Of a DNA stretch of 64,000 nt, positions 1 to 6,674 are shown piece after piece. Each line of letters begins with the position of its first letter. Position 1 is the first letter of the stretch. Below the pieces are notes generated by a model that did not search any database, was not told the origin of the DNA, and saw only the letters and a list, made by a program, of their open reading frames with translations. The stretch lies in assembly GCA_017541325.1 (NCBI GenBank), contig JAFXZI010000005.1, positions 1-64,000 on the forward strand, written 5' to 3'. The stretch is from Bacilli bacterium. GTDB taxonomy: Bacteria; Bacillota_I; Bacilli_A; RF39; UBA660. The position numbers were made by a program, and so were the translations under genes.

Positions 1-660
1 AAAGCAGATGGAACATATGAAGAAAAGAATGATATGGCAATCGGAGTACTAAGAGAAGAAGACAATCCAACAACAGGAAGAGAAGAAATGGTAGTAATAG
101 GAGTAGTACTAGCATTAATAGTAGTAGTAGGATTTGTAATGGTCAAAAACAGACAAACAAAATACTTAGTAATAACATTAGGAGCATTATTAGTATTAGT
201 ACCAACAGTAAATGCATTAAAAGAAATCACAATTACAATGAATACAAAGATTGTTATTGAAAAAGAATCTGAGTTCTGTGTATATAAGAAAACTCCAAAT
301 AATTCTTTAAATGGAGTTACTGTAAGAGGTCAAACTGAATTAGATACAGAAGTAGCTTATTATAAATATACACCAGGAATGAAGTTTAGTGATTATGCAG
401 CTAAAAATGATGATCTACCTCAAATTAACCAATTTATTAAAGGTGGATGGGAACCAATAGATGCTTGTTATAACGCATTAGATGAAAAACAAAACAATGG
501 TGAAGAAATAACAGATGAAGAATGGGCTGCATGTGATGCATTAGCAGATGCTGCGGTTACTCAATATGAATCAAACGAAGATTTAATGAATGCTTTAATT
601 AAACCAAAAACTGAAGGATGTTACGATTTCCACGAAATGGTAGCGGCAACATCATATTAA
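1..660 (+). CDS. C-terminal part of a surface protein with an internal sorting-like signal
   Basis: The reading frame is open from the first base, so the gene is cut by the window edge. The first in-frame ATG at 34 is probably internal. The visible 219 residues hold a sortase-like motif NPTTG, a hydrophobic stretch (MVVIGVVLALIVVVGFVMV) and a basic KNRQTK. A second hydrophobic, signal-peptide-like stretch ending near PTVNA follows directly. The rest is an acidic, probably extracellular domain of about 150 residues with four cysteines (after SEF, IDA, WAA and TEG). A sorting signal normally ends a protein, so this order is odd. Either the signal is a remnant of a fusion or the motif is only a membrane anchor. 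The function of the tail is not recognised. A hairpin terminator follows directly. Confidence 0.75.
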   Translation, partial: KADGTYEEKNDMAIGVLREEDNPTTGREEMVVIGVVLALIVVVGFVMVKNRQTKYLVITLGALLVLVPTVNALKEITITMNTKIVIEKESEFCVYKKTPNNSLNGVTVRGQTELDTEVAYYKYTPGMKFSDYAAKNDDLPQINQFIKGGWEPIDACYNALDEKQNNGEEITDEEWAACDALADAAVTQYESNEDLMNALIKPKTEGCYDFHEMVAATSY

Positions 661-665
661 ATAAT

Positions 666-696
666 AAAAAGATGTAAATAATTACATCTTTTTTTT
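666..696 (+). terminator. Rho-independent terminator after the surface protein gene
   Basis: GATGTAA (671-677) and TTACATC (682-688) form a perfect stem with a 4-nt loop. Eight T residues follow, and A residues precede the stem. Confidence 0.9.
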
Positions 697-758
697 GTAA
701 ATAAAACTATTTTTTATATGCACAAAATTGTGATAAAGTCAATATAACAATTGAGGTG

Positions 759-787
759 TTGACAAAATTATACATGTATGTTATAAT
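759..787 (+). promoter_or_regulatory. Near-consensus sigma-A promoter of the 864-1283 gene
   Basis: TTGACA at 759-764, a 17-bp spacer and TATAAT at 782-787, with an extended -10 TG at 779-780. This is the closest match to consensus that I found in the window, so the small unknown gene downstream is probably highly expressed. Confidence 0.9.
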
Positions 788-810
788 GTATACACATTGA
801 GATAAAGTGG

Positions 811-839
811 GGTAATTTAAAAAGGGGTTGTAAATTACC
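811..839 (+). promoter_or_regulatory. Leader hairpin ahead of the 864-1283 gene
   Basis: GGTAATTTA (811-819) and TAAATTACC (831-839) form a perfect 9-bp inverted repeat around the loop AAAAGGGGTTG. The loop resembles the ribosome binding region AGGGGGTTG at 848-856. It lies downstream of the predicted transcription start (about 795) and would form in the mRNA leader. A regulatory role is inference. Confidence 0.5.
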
Positions 840-863
840 TATAGTGTTAGGGGGTTGAATTAC

Positions 864-1283
864 ATGAAACAATCTTACATATTTGAATATTTAAATGAAA
901 ATGATTTTAGAAAGAAAGAAAGAACAGTTAGAAAATATAACATGCTTGCTTATAAAAAATTAACGTTTGAATATTATCCAGAATTACGTAATGGTGAATT
1001 TCTTGGTGAATTAGTCTCTGTAAATAAAAAAGAGAAAACAAAAAACTACGAATTAAAATTGCCAACTGATGATTTATTTGCTAAAGTTCATGGAGAAATT
1101 AAATTACATTATACTGTTTATGAAGATAAAAACATCATTCTTTTAACTAATATTACTCCTGAAGGTATATTAGATGAAGGACATAGAGCAGAACTTAATA
1201 CTTATAAAGGTGTTATGATTTCTAAAACTAATCCAGAAAAAGATATGTTTAAAGTTAATTTATTAAATATGTTACAAAAATAG
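864..1283 (+). CDS. Unknown small soluble protein, 139 aa
   Basis: I do not recognise a family. The protein is hydrophilic and Lys/Glu-rich, has no signal peptide or membrane segment and no cysteine, and is probably cytoplasmic. It begins MKQSYIFEYLNENDF. The ATG at 864 is chosen over the upstream TTG at 855 because the purine-rich site AGGGGG at 849-854 is well spaced for 864 and overlaps the TTG region. The gene is monocistronic, between a near-consensus promoter with a leader hairpin (811-839) and a terminator that overlaps its stop codon. Strong expression plus a structured leader suggests a regulated, abundant protein, perhaps one that binds nucleic acid. That is inference only. Confidence 0.8.
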   Translation: MKQSYIFEYLNENDFRKKERTVRKYNMLAYKKLTFEYYPELRNGEFLGELVSVNKKEKTKNYELKLPTDDLFAKVHGEIKLHYTVYEDKNIILLTNITPEGILDEGHRAELNTYKGVMISKTNPEKDMFKVNLLNMLQK

Positions 1284-1313
1284 TAAAGTGAATCTTTACT
1301 ATTTTATTTTTTC
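1280..1313 (+). terminator. Terminator overlapping the stop codon of the 864-1283 gene
   Basis: ATAGTAAAG (1280-1288) pairs with CTTTACTAT (1294-1302) and a T-rich run follows. The TAG stop lies inside the 5' arm. Confidence 0.88.
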
Positions 1314-1352
1314 ATAAAAAAAGTTATACTATATATTAGGATAGGTGATTTT

Positions 1353-1910
1353 ATGAAAAACCAAAATGGATTTACGTTAATCGAATTATTAGCTGTAGTT
1401 GTTATATTAGGACTTTTAATGACTATTGCTATTCCAAATACTTTATCAATGATTGATAAACATAATAGAACTACTTATTTAGAAAATGGTAAGACTTTTG
1501 TTTCGCTAGTTAAATCTAAATTAAAAACAGATAGATCATTAGAACTTCCTCAAAATGATTCAACTGCATCTATTATTACTTTAGGGTATTTAGATACTAA
1601 TAACATAGTTAATGATCCATATGGAGCGCCTTATGATAAGAATAGATCTTTTGTTCTTGTGCTTAATGTATCAGGAAATATGAAATATTATGTTCACTTA
1701 GTATCTTGTAGTAATGACGGTGGAACATGCAATCCACAAGTATATAATCAATGGAGAGGTATTGATTTAACTGAAGTAGGAAATTTAAGTAGTGATGACA
1801 AGTATAGCTATATAAAAACTGCTGGAGCAGCTGCAAATAAACTAAGTATTATAAATACTGATCCATTAATTGGAACAAGGACATTATATGTAGATGGTGT
1901 ATTAAATTAG
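1353..1910 (+). CDS. Type IV prepilin-like protein, 185 aa
   Basis: The N-terminus is a class III prepilin signal: a short basic leader ending in NG, then FTLIELLAVVVILGLLMTIA with the conserved Glu at +5. A prepilin peptidase would cut after Gly and methylate Phe. The hydrophobic helix is the pilin assembly helix. The remaining 150 or so residues form a globular domain with a CSNDGGTC cysteine pair. It could be a major or minor pilin or a competence pseudopilin. No assembly ATPase, peptidase or platform gene is in the window. It has its own ribosome site (AGGTGATTTTATG), a possible -10 TATACT at 1325-1330, and a terminator. The downstream prepilin gene is a likely paralogue in its N-terminal helix only. 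Confidence 0.92.
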   Translation: MKNQNGFTLIELLAVVVILGLLMTIAIPNTLSMIDKHNRTTYLENGKTFVSLVKSKLKTDRSLELPQNDSTASIITLGYLDTNNIVNDPYGAPYDKNRSFVLVLNVSGNMKYYVHLVSCSNDGGTCNPQVYNQWRGIDLTEVGNLSSDDKYSYIKTAGAAANKLSIINTDPLIGTRTLYVDGVLN

Positions 1911-1934
1911 AATTAGTTTACTAATTCTTTTTTT
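1909..1934 (+). terminator. Terminator after the first prepilin gene
   Basis: AGAATTAG (1909-1916), loop TTTA, CTAATTCT (1921-1928), then a T run. The 5' arm begins in the stop codon. Confidence 0.9.
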
Positions 1935-2020
1935 GTGTAAAATAATAAATAAATATTATTGAATTAGAAAAAAAGTTATGATACTATTTAATTATAAGAT
2001 AAGAAAGGTAGGGAAATTAA

Positions 2021-2629
2021 ATGAAATTAAATAAGAAAGGATTTACATTAATTGAGTTATTAGCAGTTATCGTTATTTTAGGATTGTTAATGACAATCGC
2101 TATCCCAGCAGTAACTAGATATATTACTCAATCAAGAAAGAAAACATTAATAAACAGTATTGATAGTTTTATTACAGCAACTACTACTGCAGTAAATAAT
2201 AACGAATTTGGTGCATTATCAGATTCATCAGTTATATATTATATTCCAGTAAGTAACGTTGAAGCTAACTCTTGTATCGCACTTGAAAAAGGTGGAACTA
2301 ATCCATTTGGAGATTGGAATGTTACTTATGTAGCTGTTCACTATAATCCAACTAACTTTAGCTATGATTATTATTTTACATTCTATGATAAAGCAGGATA
2401 TGGTATGCCTTTAACTAAGAGTGATGCAATCAATACTTCAGGATCAGATCTTGAAAACCCAACTACTGTTAAGAAAGATTCTATTCTAGTAAATGGTAGT
2501 ATTGCTGGAGTTACTACAATTAAAGTTTTAAAAGAACCATCTGAAATTGCTGCTGGTTCAACAGATAAAGCTTGTAATGTAGATTCTGCAAAAGTTTCAA
2601 CAGCAACAGATGCTGTTCATGAACATTAA
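2021..2629 (+). CDS. Type IV prepilin-like protein, 202 aa
   Basis: It has the prepilin leader MKLNKKG followed by FTLIELLAVIVILGLLMTIA, with Glu at +5. The N-terminal helix is nearly identical to that of the neighbouring prepilin, but the C-terminal domain is different. The domain has two cysteines (in SCIA and KACNV), which could form the D-loop-like disulfide common in pilins. The secreted region is rich in Thr, Ser, Asn and Tyr, as is common in surface proteins. It is flanked by terminators, so it is transcribed alone. The function is pilus or pseudopilus subunit. Which system it serves cannot be seen here. Confidence 0.92.
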   Translation: MKLNKKGFTLIELLAVIVILGLLMTIAIPAVTRYITQSRKKTLINSIDSFITATTTAVNNNEFGALSDSSVIYYIPVSNVEANSCIALEKGGTNPFGDWNVTYVAVHYNPTNFSYDYYFTFYDKAGYGMPLTKSDAINTSGSDLENPTTVKKDSILVNGSIAGVTTIKVLKEPSEIAAGSTDKACNVDSAKVSTATDAVHEH

Positions 2630-2646
2630 TTTATGAATTAATATTT

Positions 2647-2676
2647 AAGATTTAGGTTTTCCTAAATCTTTTTTAT
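2647..2676 (+). terminator. Terminator after the second prepilin gene
   Basis: AAGATTTAGG (2647-2656), loop TTTT, CCTAAATCTT (2661-2670), then a T-rich tail. Confidence 0.92.
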
Positions 2677-2677
2677 T

Positions 2678-2686
2678 TGATATAAT
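2678..2686 (+). promoter_or_regulatory. Extended -10 promoter of nfo
   Basis: TGATATAAT sits directly after the preceding terminator, with no clear -35. The start codon is 17 nt downstream of the -10 box, so the leader would be about 10 nt. Confidence 0.75.
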
Positions 2687-2702
2687 TCTATTGGTGAATA
2701 TT

Positions 2703-3584
2703 ATGTTATTAATTGGAAGTCATGTTAGTTTTACAAATAAAGATCAATTAGTTGGAAGTGTTGAAGAAGCTCATAGTTATGGTTCTACAACATTTATGTT
2801 TTATACTGGTGCACCTCAAAACACTAATAGAAGTAAAATAGATACTGAAAAAACTAAAGAAGCATTTGAATTAATGAATAAATATGGAATAGATCCTTCT
2901 AAAGTCATAGTCCATGCACCTTATATTATTAATCTTGCTAATAATAAAGAACCTGATAAATACGAGTTCTCAAAGAGATTTCTTAAGGAAGAATTATCTA
3001 GATGTCATTTACTAAATATGCATTATTTAGTTCTTCATCCAGGAAGTCATGTTGGACTTGGAGAAGATATTGCTATAGAGAATATTATTTCTGCTTTAAA
3101 TGAGATTTTAAAAAACTCTTATGATGTAACAGTTTTACTTGAAACTATGGCTGGAAAAGGTACTGAAGTAGGTAAAACTATTGATGAAATAAAAAAAATA
3201 ATAGAAGGAGTAGAATATAAAGAAAAGATAGGAATATGCCTAGATACATGTCATTTAAATGATGCTGGATATGAAATAAGTAATTTTTCTAGTATTCTTG
3301 ATGAAATTGATTCTAAAATTGGACTTAATTTTGTAAAGTGTATACACATAAATGATAGTAAAAATCCTTTGTCTTCTCATAAAGATAGACACGAAAATAT
3401 TGGCTTTGGTACTATTGGATTTGATAATTTAATTAATGTAATATATGATTCTAGACTAGAAAACATTCCAAAAATACTAGAAACTCCTTATTTAGGAAGC
3501 AATGCTCCTTATAAAGAAGAAATAGAAATGATTAAAGATAAAAAATTTAATTCACATGTATTTGATAAAATAATTGAAAAATAG
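2703..3584 (+). CDS. nfo: Endonuclease IV (AP endonuclease)
   Basis: This is a 293-residue metal-dependent AP endonuclease of the xylose-isomerase-like TIM-barrel family. It nicks DNA 5' to abasic sites in base-excision repair in the cytoplasm. Family motifs are visible in order: IGSHVS at the N-terminus, VVHAPY-like IVHAPY, VLHPGSH, LLETMAGKG, GICLDTCH and HINDSKNPLSSHKDRHENIG. These carry the zinc ligands (His, Glu, His, Asp, His). Length is normal. The ATG at 2703 follows GGTGAAT at a usual distance and gives the standard N-terminus, so the TTG at 2691 is rejected. It is monocistronic, with a terminator beginning right at the stop. It works in the same pathway as mutM at 48946. Confidence 0.96.
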   Translation: MLLIGSHVSFTNKDQLVGSVEEAHSYGSTTFMFYTGAPQNTNRSKIDTEKTKEAFELMNKYGIDPSKVIVHAPYIINLANNKEPDKYEFSKRFLKEELSRCHLLNMHYLVLHPGSHVGLGEDIAIENIISALNEILKNSYDVTVLLETMAGKGTEVGKTIDEIKKIIEGVEYKEKIGICLDTCHLNDAGYEISNFSSILDEIDSKIGLNFVKCIHINDSKNPLSSHKDRHENIGFGTIGFDNLINVIYDSRLENIPKILETPYLGSNAPYKEEIEMIKDKKFNSHVFDKIIEK

Positions 3585-3610
3585 TAGTAAAAAGTGTTTT
3601 ACTATTTTTT
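3585..3610 (+). terminator. Terminator after nfo
   Basis: TAGTAAAA (3585-3592), loop AGTG, TTTTACTA (3597-3604), then a T run. Confidence 0.88.
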
Positions 3611-3616
3611 GCTTTT

Positions 3617-3625
3617 TGGTATAAT
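3617..3625 (+). promoter_or_regulatory. Extended -10 promoter of the type IV secretion operon
   Basis: TGGTATAAT lies between the nfo terminator and the VirB2-like gene. The next strong terminator is at 8487, so this promoter probably drives 3651-8461. Confidence 0.75.
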
Positions 3626-3650
3626 TAATATGATATAGTAGGTGGAACAT

Positions 3651-4028
3651 ATGAAGAAAAAACTCATATTTATATTTATATTATTTTTTGTAATTTTTAA
3701 TGGAAGCATTACATATGCTGAAGGGTGCGATGCAATTCTTACAACAGATGCTGCTGATTTAATTAGTGAAGTAGTTAACTATATTCGAATAGGAGTACCT
3801 ATTTTACTAATTGTATTATCAATAATAGATTTTGCGGGAGTTGTAGGATCTGATGATGAAAATGCTATGAAGGTTGCAACAAGTAGAGTTGCTAAAAGAT
3901 TTATAGCTGCAGCACTTGTATTCTTTGTTCCGTTAATAATAAGTTTAATATTAGGAATAGATGCAGTTAATAATGCACTGAACTTAGTAAATGATCCAAT
4001 GTGTGGGGTGGAAACAAACGAAGAATAA
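3651..4028 (+). CDS. VirB2/TrbC-like pilin of a type IV secretion system
   Basis: This 125-residue protein has an N-terminal signal peptide (about residues 1-24, ending TYA) and two transmembrane helices (about 45-68 and 85-108) joined by a short polar, charged loop. That is the architecture of VirB2-type pilins. A Cys follows the signal peptide and another lies near the C-terminus in DPMCG. The ATG at 3651 is preferred over the GTG at 3642 because GGTGG at 3641-3645 is the ribosome site. It opens the secretion operon and is followed 15 nt later by a VirB6-like gene. The C-terminus of the protein at 42399-43568 has the same two-helix layout, so the window holds two members of this family. The family call rests on topology and context. 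Confidence 0.72.
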   Translation: MKKKLIFIFILFFVIFNGSITYAEGCDAILTTDAADLISEVVNYIRIGVPILLIVLSIIDFAGVVGSDDENAMKVATSRVAKRFIAAALVFFVPLIISLILGIDAVNNALNLVNDPMCGVETNEE

Positions 4029-4043
4029 AGGAAGGGATTAATT

Positions 4044-5795
4044 GTGACAAAAGATTTCTTTAACAATTTTATACGTAATCTATTTTGCTCAATTGATTAC
4101 TTTATCTATTCATCTATCGAGTGGGTTACTCAAGGAATATTTGATATATCAGAACTTAGAACTAATATTAATATAGTTAGTCAAGTTAGAAATAAATTAT
4201 ATGTTCTTTTAGGAATATTTATGTTATTTAGAATATCAATTACTCTGATTAATTATATGATTAATCCAGAACAGATGACTGATAGAGAAAGAGGAATTAG
4301 GAATTTAGTAGGAAAGACAATTGCAATGATTGCTTTACTAATAATGTTACCTACAATATTTGGTTTCTTATATAGAGCTCAAAAAGCTTTTCTACCAGTT
4401 TTACCTAGAGTTCTTTTAGGTAAAAACGTTGAAAAAGTTACAGAGACGGTTACCAAAAATTCTAATCAAATGGCAGTAACGGTTCTCCAGGCATTTTTCC
4501 ATCCGTATTACTCGGAAAAAGCCAGTGATGAATTTGCATCAATTAATGGAGCTAAAGAAATAGAAGATCTGGACGATTTTGTCCAACATGTAAATGATAC
4601 GAACTATATAGATATTCCTTTACTAGGAGACGGAGTAACGGGATATAGTTATGAATATAGGTTCTTCTTATCAACGATTGTTGGAATGGTAATACTTGGA
4701 CTTTTACTTTCTTTAACATTAGATATTGCAATTAGGTTATTTAAAATGTTAATCTTAGAAATGCTTGCACCTATTCCAATAATAGGAAGCATAGCACCAT
4801 CAAATGGAAGAGATAGTCCTTTCCAAAGTTGGTTAAAAGAATTAACTATTACATTTGCTGATATATTTATAAAGTTATCATTAGTATATTTAGTCCTATA
4901 TTTTGTAACAGAATTAAATAATAATAGTTTATTTGTTACATGGGAAAGTGCAGAAGGATCTAAAATTAATCCGTTGAGACTTATGTACTTGAAAGTATTT
5001 TTAATTGTAGGATTATTAATATTTGCTCAACAAGCTCCAAAATTTATTCGAAAGATATTTGGAATAAGAGATGGAGATGAAGGAAACTTCCTTGGAAGTG
5101 TTGCGGGTGGAATAAGCGGATTTGGATCTGGACTTATTTCTGGAGCAATATCAGGACAAGGACTTAGAGGAGCAATATCTGGAGGTGTTCAAGGAGCTAG
5201 TGCTGGATATCAAAATGCCCTTGCTAAAGGAAATGCTTCAATAAGAAGTTCTAGTTTTGGAGAGAATGGACTTGCTAGAGATGGAAGCAGAGGAAATTCA
5301 AAAAGTGGAATTCTTGCCAATCTTCAAAATCTATCAAGTAATTCTAAATTAAGAGCAGAATCATCTAAAGCAAATATAAGTGATTCTAGCTTAGAAAATG
5401 CTAGAACGACATGGCAACAAGCTCAAAATCTTGCTTACGAAGCCGAAGGTAATTATCGTAATTTAATTGCAGCAGGACCACAAGAAGGTGAGTCAGTTCA
5501 AGATTATAATAATCGAAGAACAACTGCTTATAATGATTGGCAAACGAAAGCATCTAGAGCGAAAGAAGCCGAAAGTAATTATCAAACAACTAGAGCTAGT
5601 TATGAAAAATCTGGAAGCGGTGGCGGTCCAGTTCATAGAGCAAGAAAGAAAATTGCTGCAGAAACTGGCGCTAATGTAAATAAAAACACTTCAACTTCTA
5701 TAGGAGTTGGGGCATCAACGGAAGAAGTTAGAGTTGGTGGTTCTACAATAGAAGCAAGAAGAAGTGAAAGAACATCAAATCAAAATAATGGTTAA
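4044..5795 (+). CDS. VirB6/TrbL-like polytopic channel protein, 583 aa
   Basis: The start is a GTG with a good site (AAGGAAGGG). The first 340 residues or so are polytopic: helices around 45-70, 85-108, 210-245 and near 270-330, with a conserved basic/polar stretch INPEQMTDRERGIRNL between the first two. This matches the VirB6/TrbL inner-membrane channel subunits of Gram-positive type IV systems. The last 240 residues are soluble, low-complexity and rich in Gly, Ser, Ala and Gln. The region at about 355-400 is Gly-rich, and a helical region at about 430-530 may be coiled coil. The protein would sit at the membrane with VirB3 and VirB4. A second, larger homologue is at 43607-46252. Homology to VirB6 is inferred from topology and neighbours. 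Confidence 0.72.
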   Translation: MTKDFFNNFIRNLFCSIDYFIYSSIEWVTQGIFDISELRTNINIVSQVRNKLYVLLGIFMLFRISITLINYMINPEQMTDRERGIRNLVGKTIAMIALLIMLPTIFGFLYRAQKAFLPVLPRVLLGKNVEKVTETVTKNSNQMAVTVLQAFFHPYYSEKASDEFASINGAKEIEDLDDFVQHVNDTNYIDIPLLGDGVTGYSYEYRFFLSTIVGMVILGLLLSLTLDIAIRLFKMLILEMLAPIPIIGSIAPSNGRDSPFQSWLKELTITFADIFIKLSLVYLVLYFVTELNNNSLFVTWESAEGSKINPLRLMYLKVFLIVGLLIFAQQAPKFIRKIFGIRDGDEGNFLGSVAGGISGFGSGLISGAISGQGLRGAISGGVQGASAGYQNALAKGNASIRSSSFGENGLARDGSRGNSKSGILANLQNLSSNSKLRAESSKANISDSSLENARTTWQQAQNLAYEAEGNYRNLIAAGPQEGESVQDYNNRRTTAYNDWQTKASRAKEAESNYQTTRASYEKSGSGGGPVHRARKKIAAETGANVNKNTSTSIGVGASTEEVRVGGSTIEARRSERTSNQNNG

Positions 5796-5806
5796 GAGGT
5801 GAAATT

Positions 5807-6142
5807 ATGGAAAACAATTATTTGATTCCTGCTAATGCCAATAAAGGTAAATTAATAATGGGTATATTTAGACCATTTGATTTAGGGCTATTTGGCGGAG
5901 GTTGTTTTTTAACATTGATTGGTTTGTTTGCAGCTCAAAATAGTTTAACACAAATATCAGTTGCAATTGCGGTAATGCTTCCAGCATTAATAACTGGATT
6001 CTTAGTATTACCAATACCATATCAACATAATATATTGGTATTTATTCAATGTATGATGAAATTTGTAAAAGAAAAGCAATCGTATACATATGTATGGAAA
6101 GGATGGTGTGCTGATCGTGGCGAAGAAAAACGTGACAGGTAG
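5807..6142 (+). CDS. PrgI family (VirB3-like) membrane protein
   Basis: This is a 111-residue protein with the PrgI plan: a short N-terminal segment, two adjacent transmembrane helices (about 27-48 and 50-70), then the characteristic PYQHNI motif and a basic tail. PrgI proteins are the VirB3 equivalents of Gram-positive type IV systems and dock onto the VirB4 ATPase. It begins 11 nt after the VirB6-like gene with a clear AGGTGAAATTATG. Its 3' end overlaps the next gene (start at 6117) by 26 nt, so translation is probably coupled. Gene order VirB2-VirB6-PrgI-VirB4 is typical of Firmicute conjugation modules. Confidence 0.88.
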   Translation: MENNYLIPANANKGKLIMGIFRPFDLGLFGGGCFLTLIGLFAAQNSLTQISVAIAVMLPALITGFLVLPIPYQHNILVFIQCMMKFVKEKQSYTYVWKGWCADRGEEKRDR

Positions 6143-6674
6143 TATAAAGTCTACCGAAAGCTGGGTTCCAGTACAAAGTATAACTAATGGAATGATTGTT
6201 CTAGATAACAATCTAAAGGTTACTGGAGTAAAAATAACTCCAAGAAATATCTTTATCTTAGATGCTGATTCTCAAATGGGAATTATCAATAACTTAAAGA
6301 ATTTCTACAATCAAATTGATTATGAATTTTGGTTAGTAGTTGCTGATAGACCGGTAGATATATCTGTTTATATGTCTCAATTACAACTTCAATATAATCA
6401 AACACAATCACCTGCAGTAAGAAAACTTATTACAGAAGATATTCAAAAAGGTAATAGTTTCATGAATAATAATGTAGTTGATACAGAATATTATATTTTG
6501 TTTAAAGAAAATGATATGGATAAAATTCAAAAGAGAATCAGGGCTTTAATTAATGCTTTATCAGCATGTGGACTTACATCAAGTCAAACTACTAATGAAG
6601 ATTTAAGAATCATTCTTGATAACTTCTTGAATGGTGGACAAACAACTGATTTCGGAACGGTGGTGGCACTATGA
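6117..6674 (+). CDS. Separate N-terminal domain of the VirB4 ATPase
   Basis: This 185-residue protein resembles the N-terminal portion of the CD1110-type VirB4-like ATPases. Features seen are an opening SWVPVQSITNGMIVL, a strand-rich core, and repeated segments of the type FWLVVADRPVDISVYM and YYILFKENDMDKIQKR. In most relatives this domain is fused to the ATPase. Here it ends in a TGA that overlaps the ATG of the ATPase gene (ATGA at 6671-6674). The GTG at 6117 is chosen because AAGGATG lies 10 nt upstream; an in-frame ATG at 6090 would lengthen the overlap with the PrgI gene. Both halves are intact and overlap cleanly, so this looks like a stable split, not decay. Confidence 0.78.
   Translation: MAKKNVTGSIKSTESWVPVQSITNGMIVLDNNLKVTGVKITPRNIFILDADSQMGIINNLKNFYNQIDYEFWLVVADRPVDISVYMSQLQLQYNQTQSPAVRKLITEDIQKGNSFMNNNVVDTEYYILFKENDMDKIQKRIRALINALSACGLTSSQTTNEDLRIILDNFLNGGQTTDFGTVVAL

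Noticed and set aside
801-856. MraZ-like box repeats (AAAGTGG) before the gene at 864
   Set aside because: One AAAGTGG is present, but the repeated spaced boxes are missing, the downstream gene is not mraZ, and no division genes follow.
6090-6671. Frameshifted VirB4 pseudogene
   Set aside because: Both halves are complete, the join is a clean ATGA overlap, and each has a ribosome site, so a stable gene split is more likely than decay.
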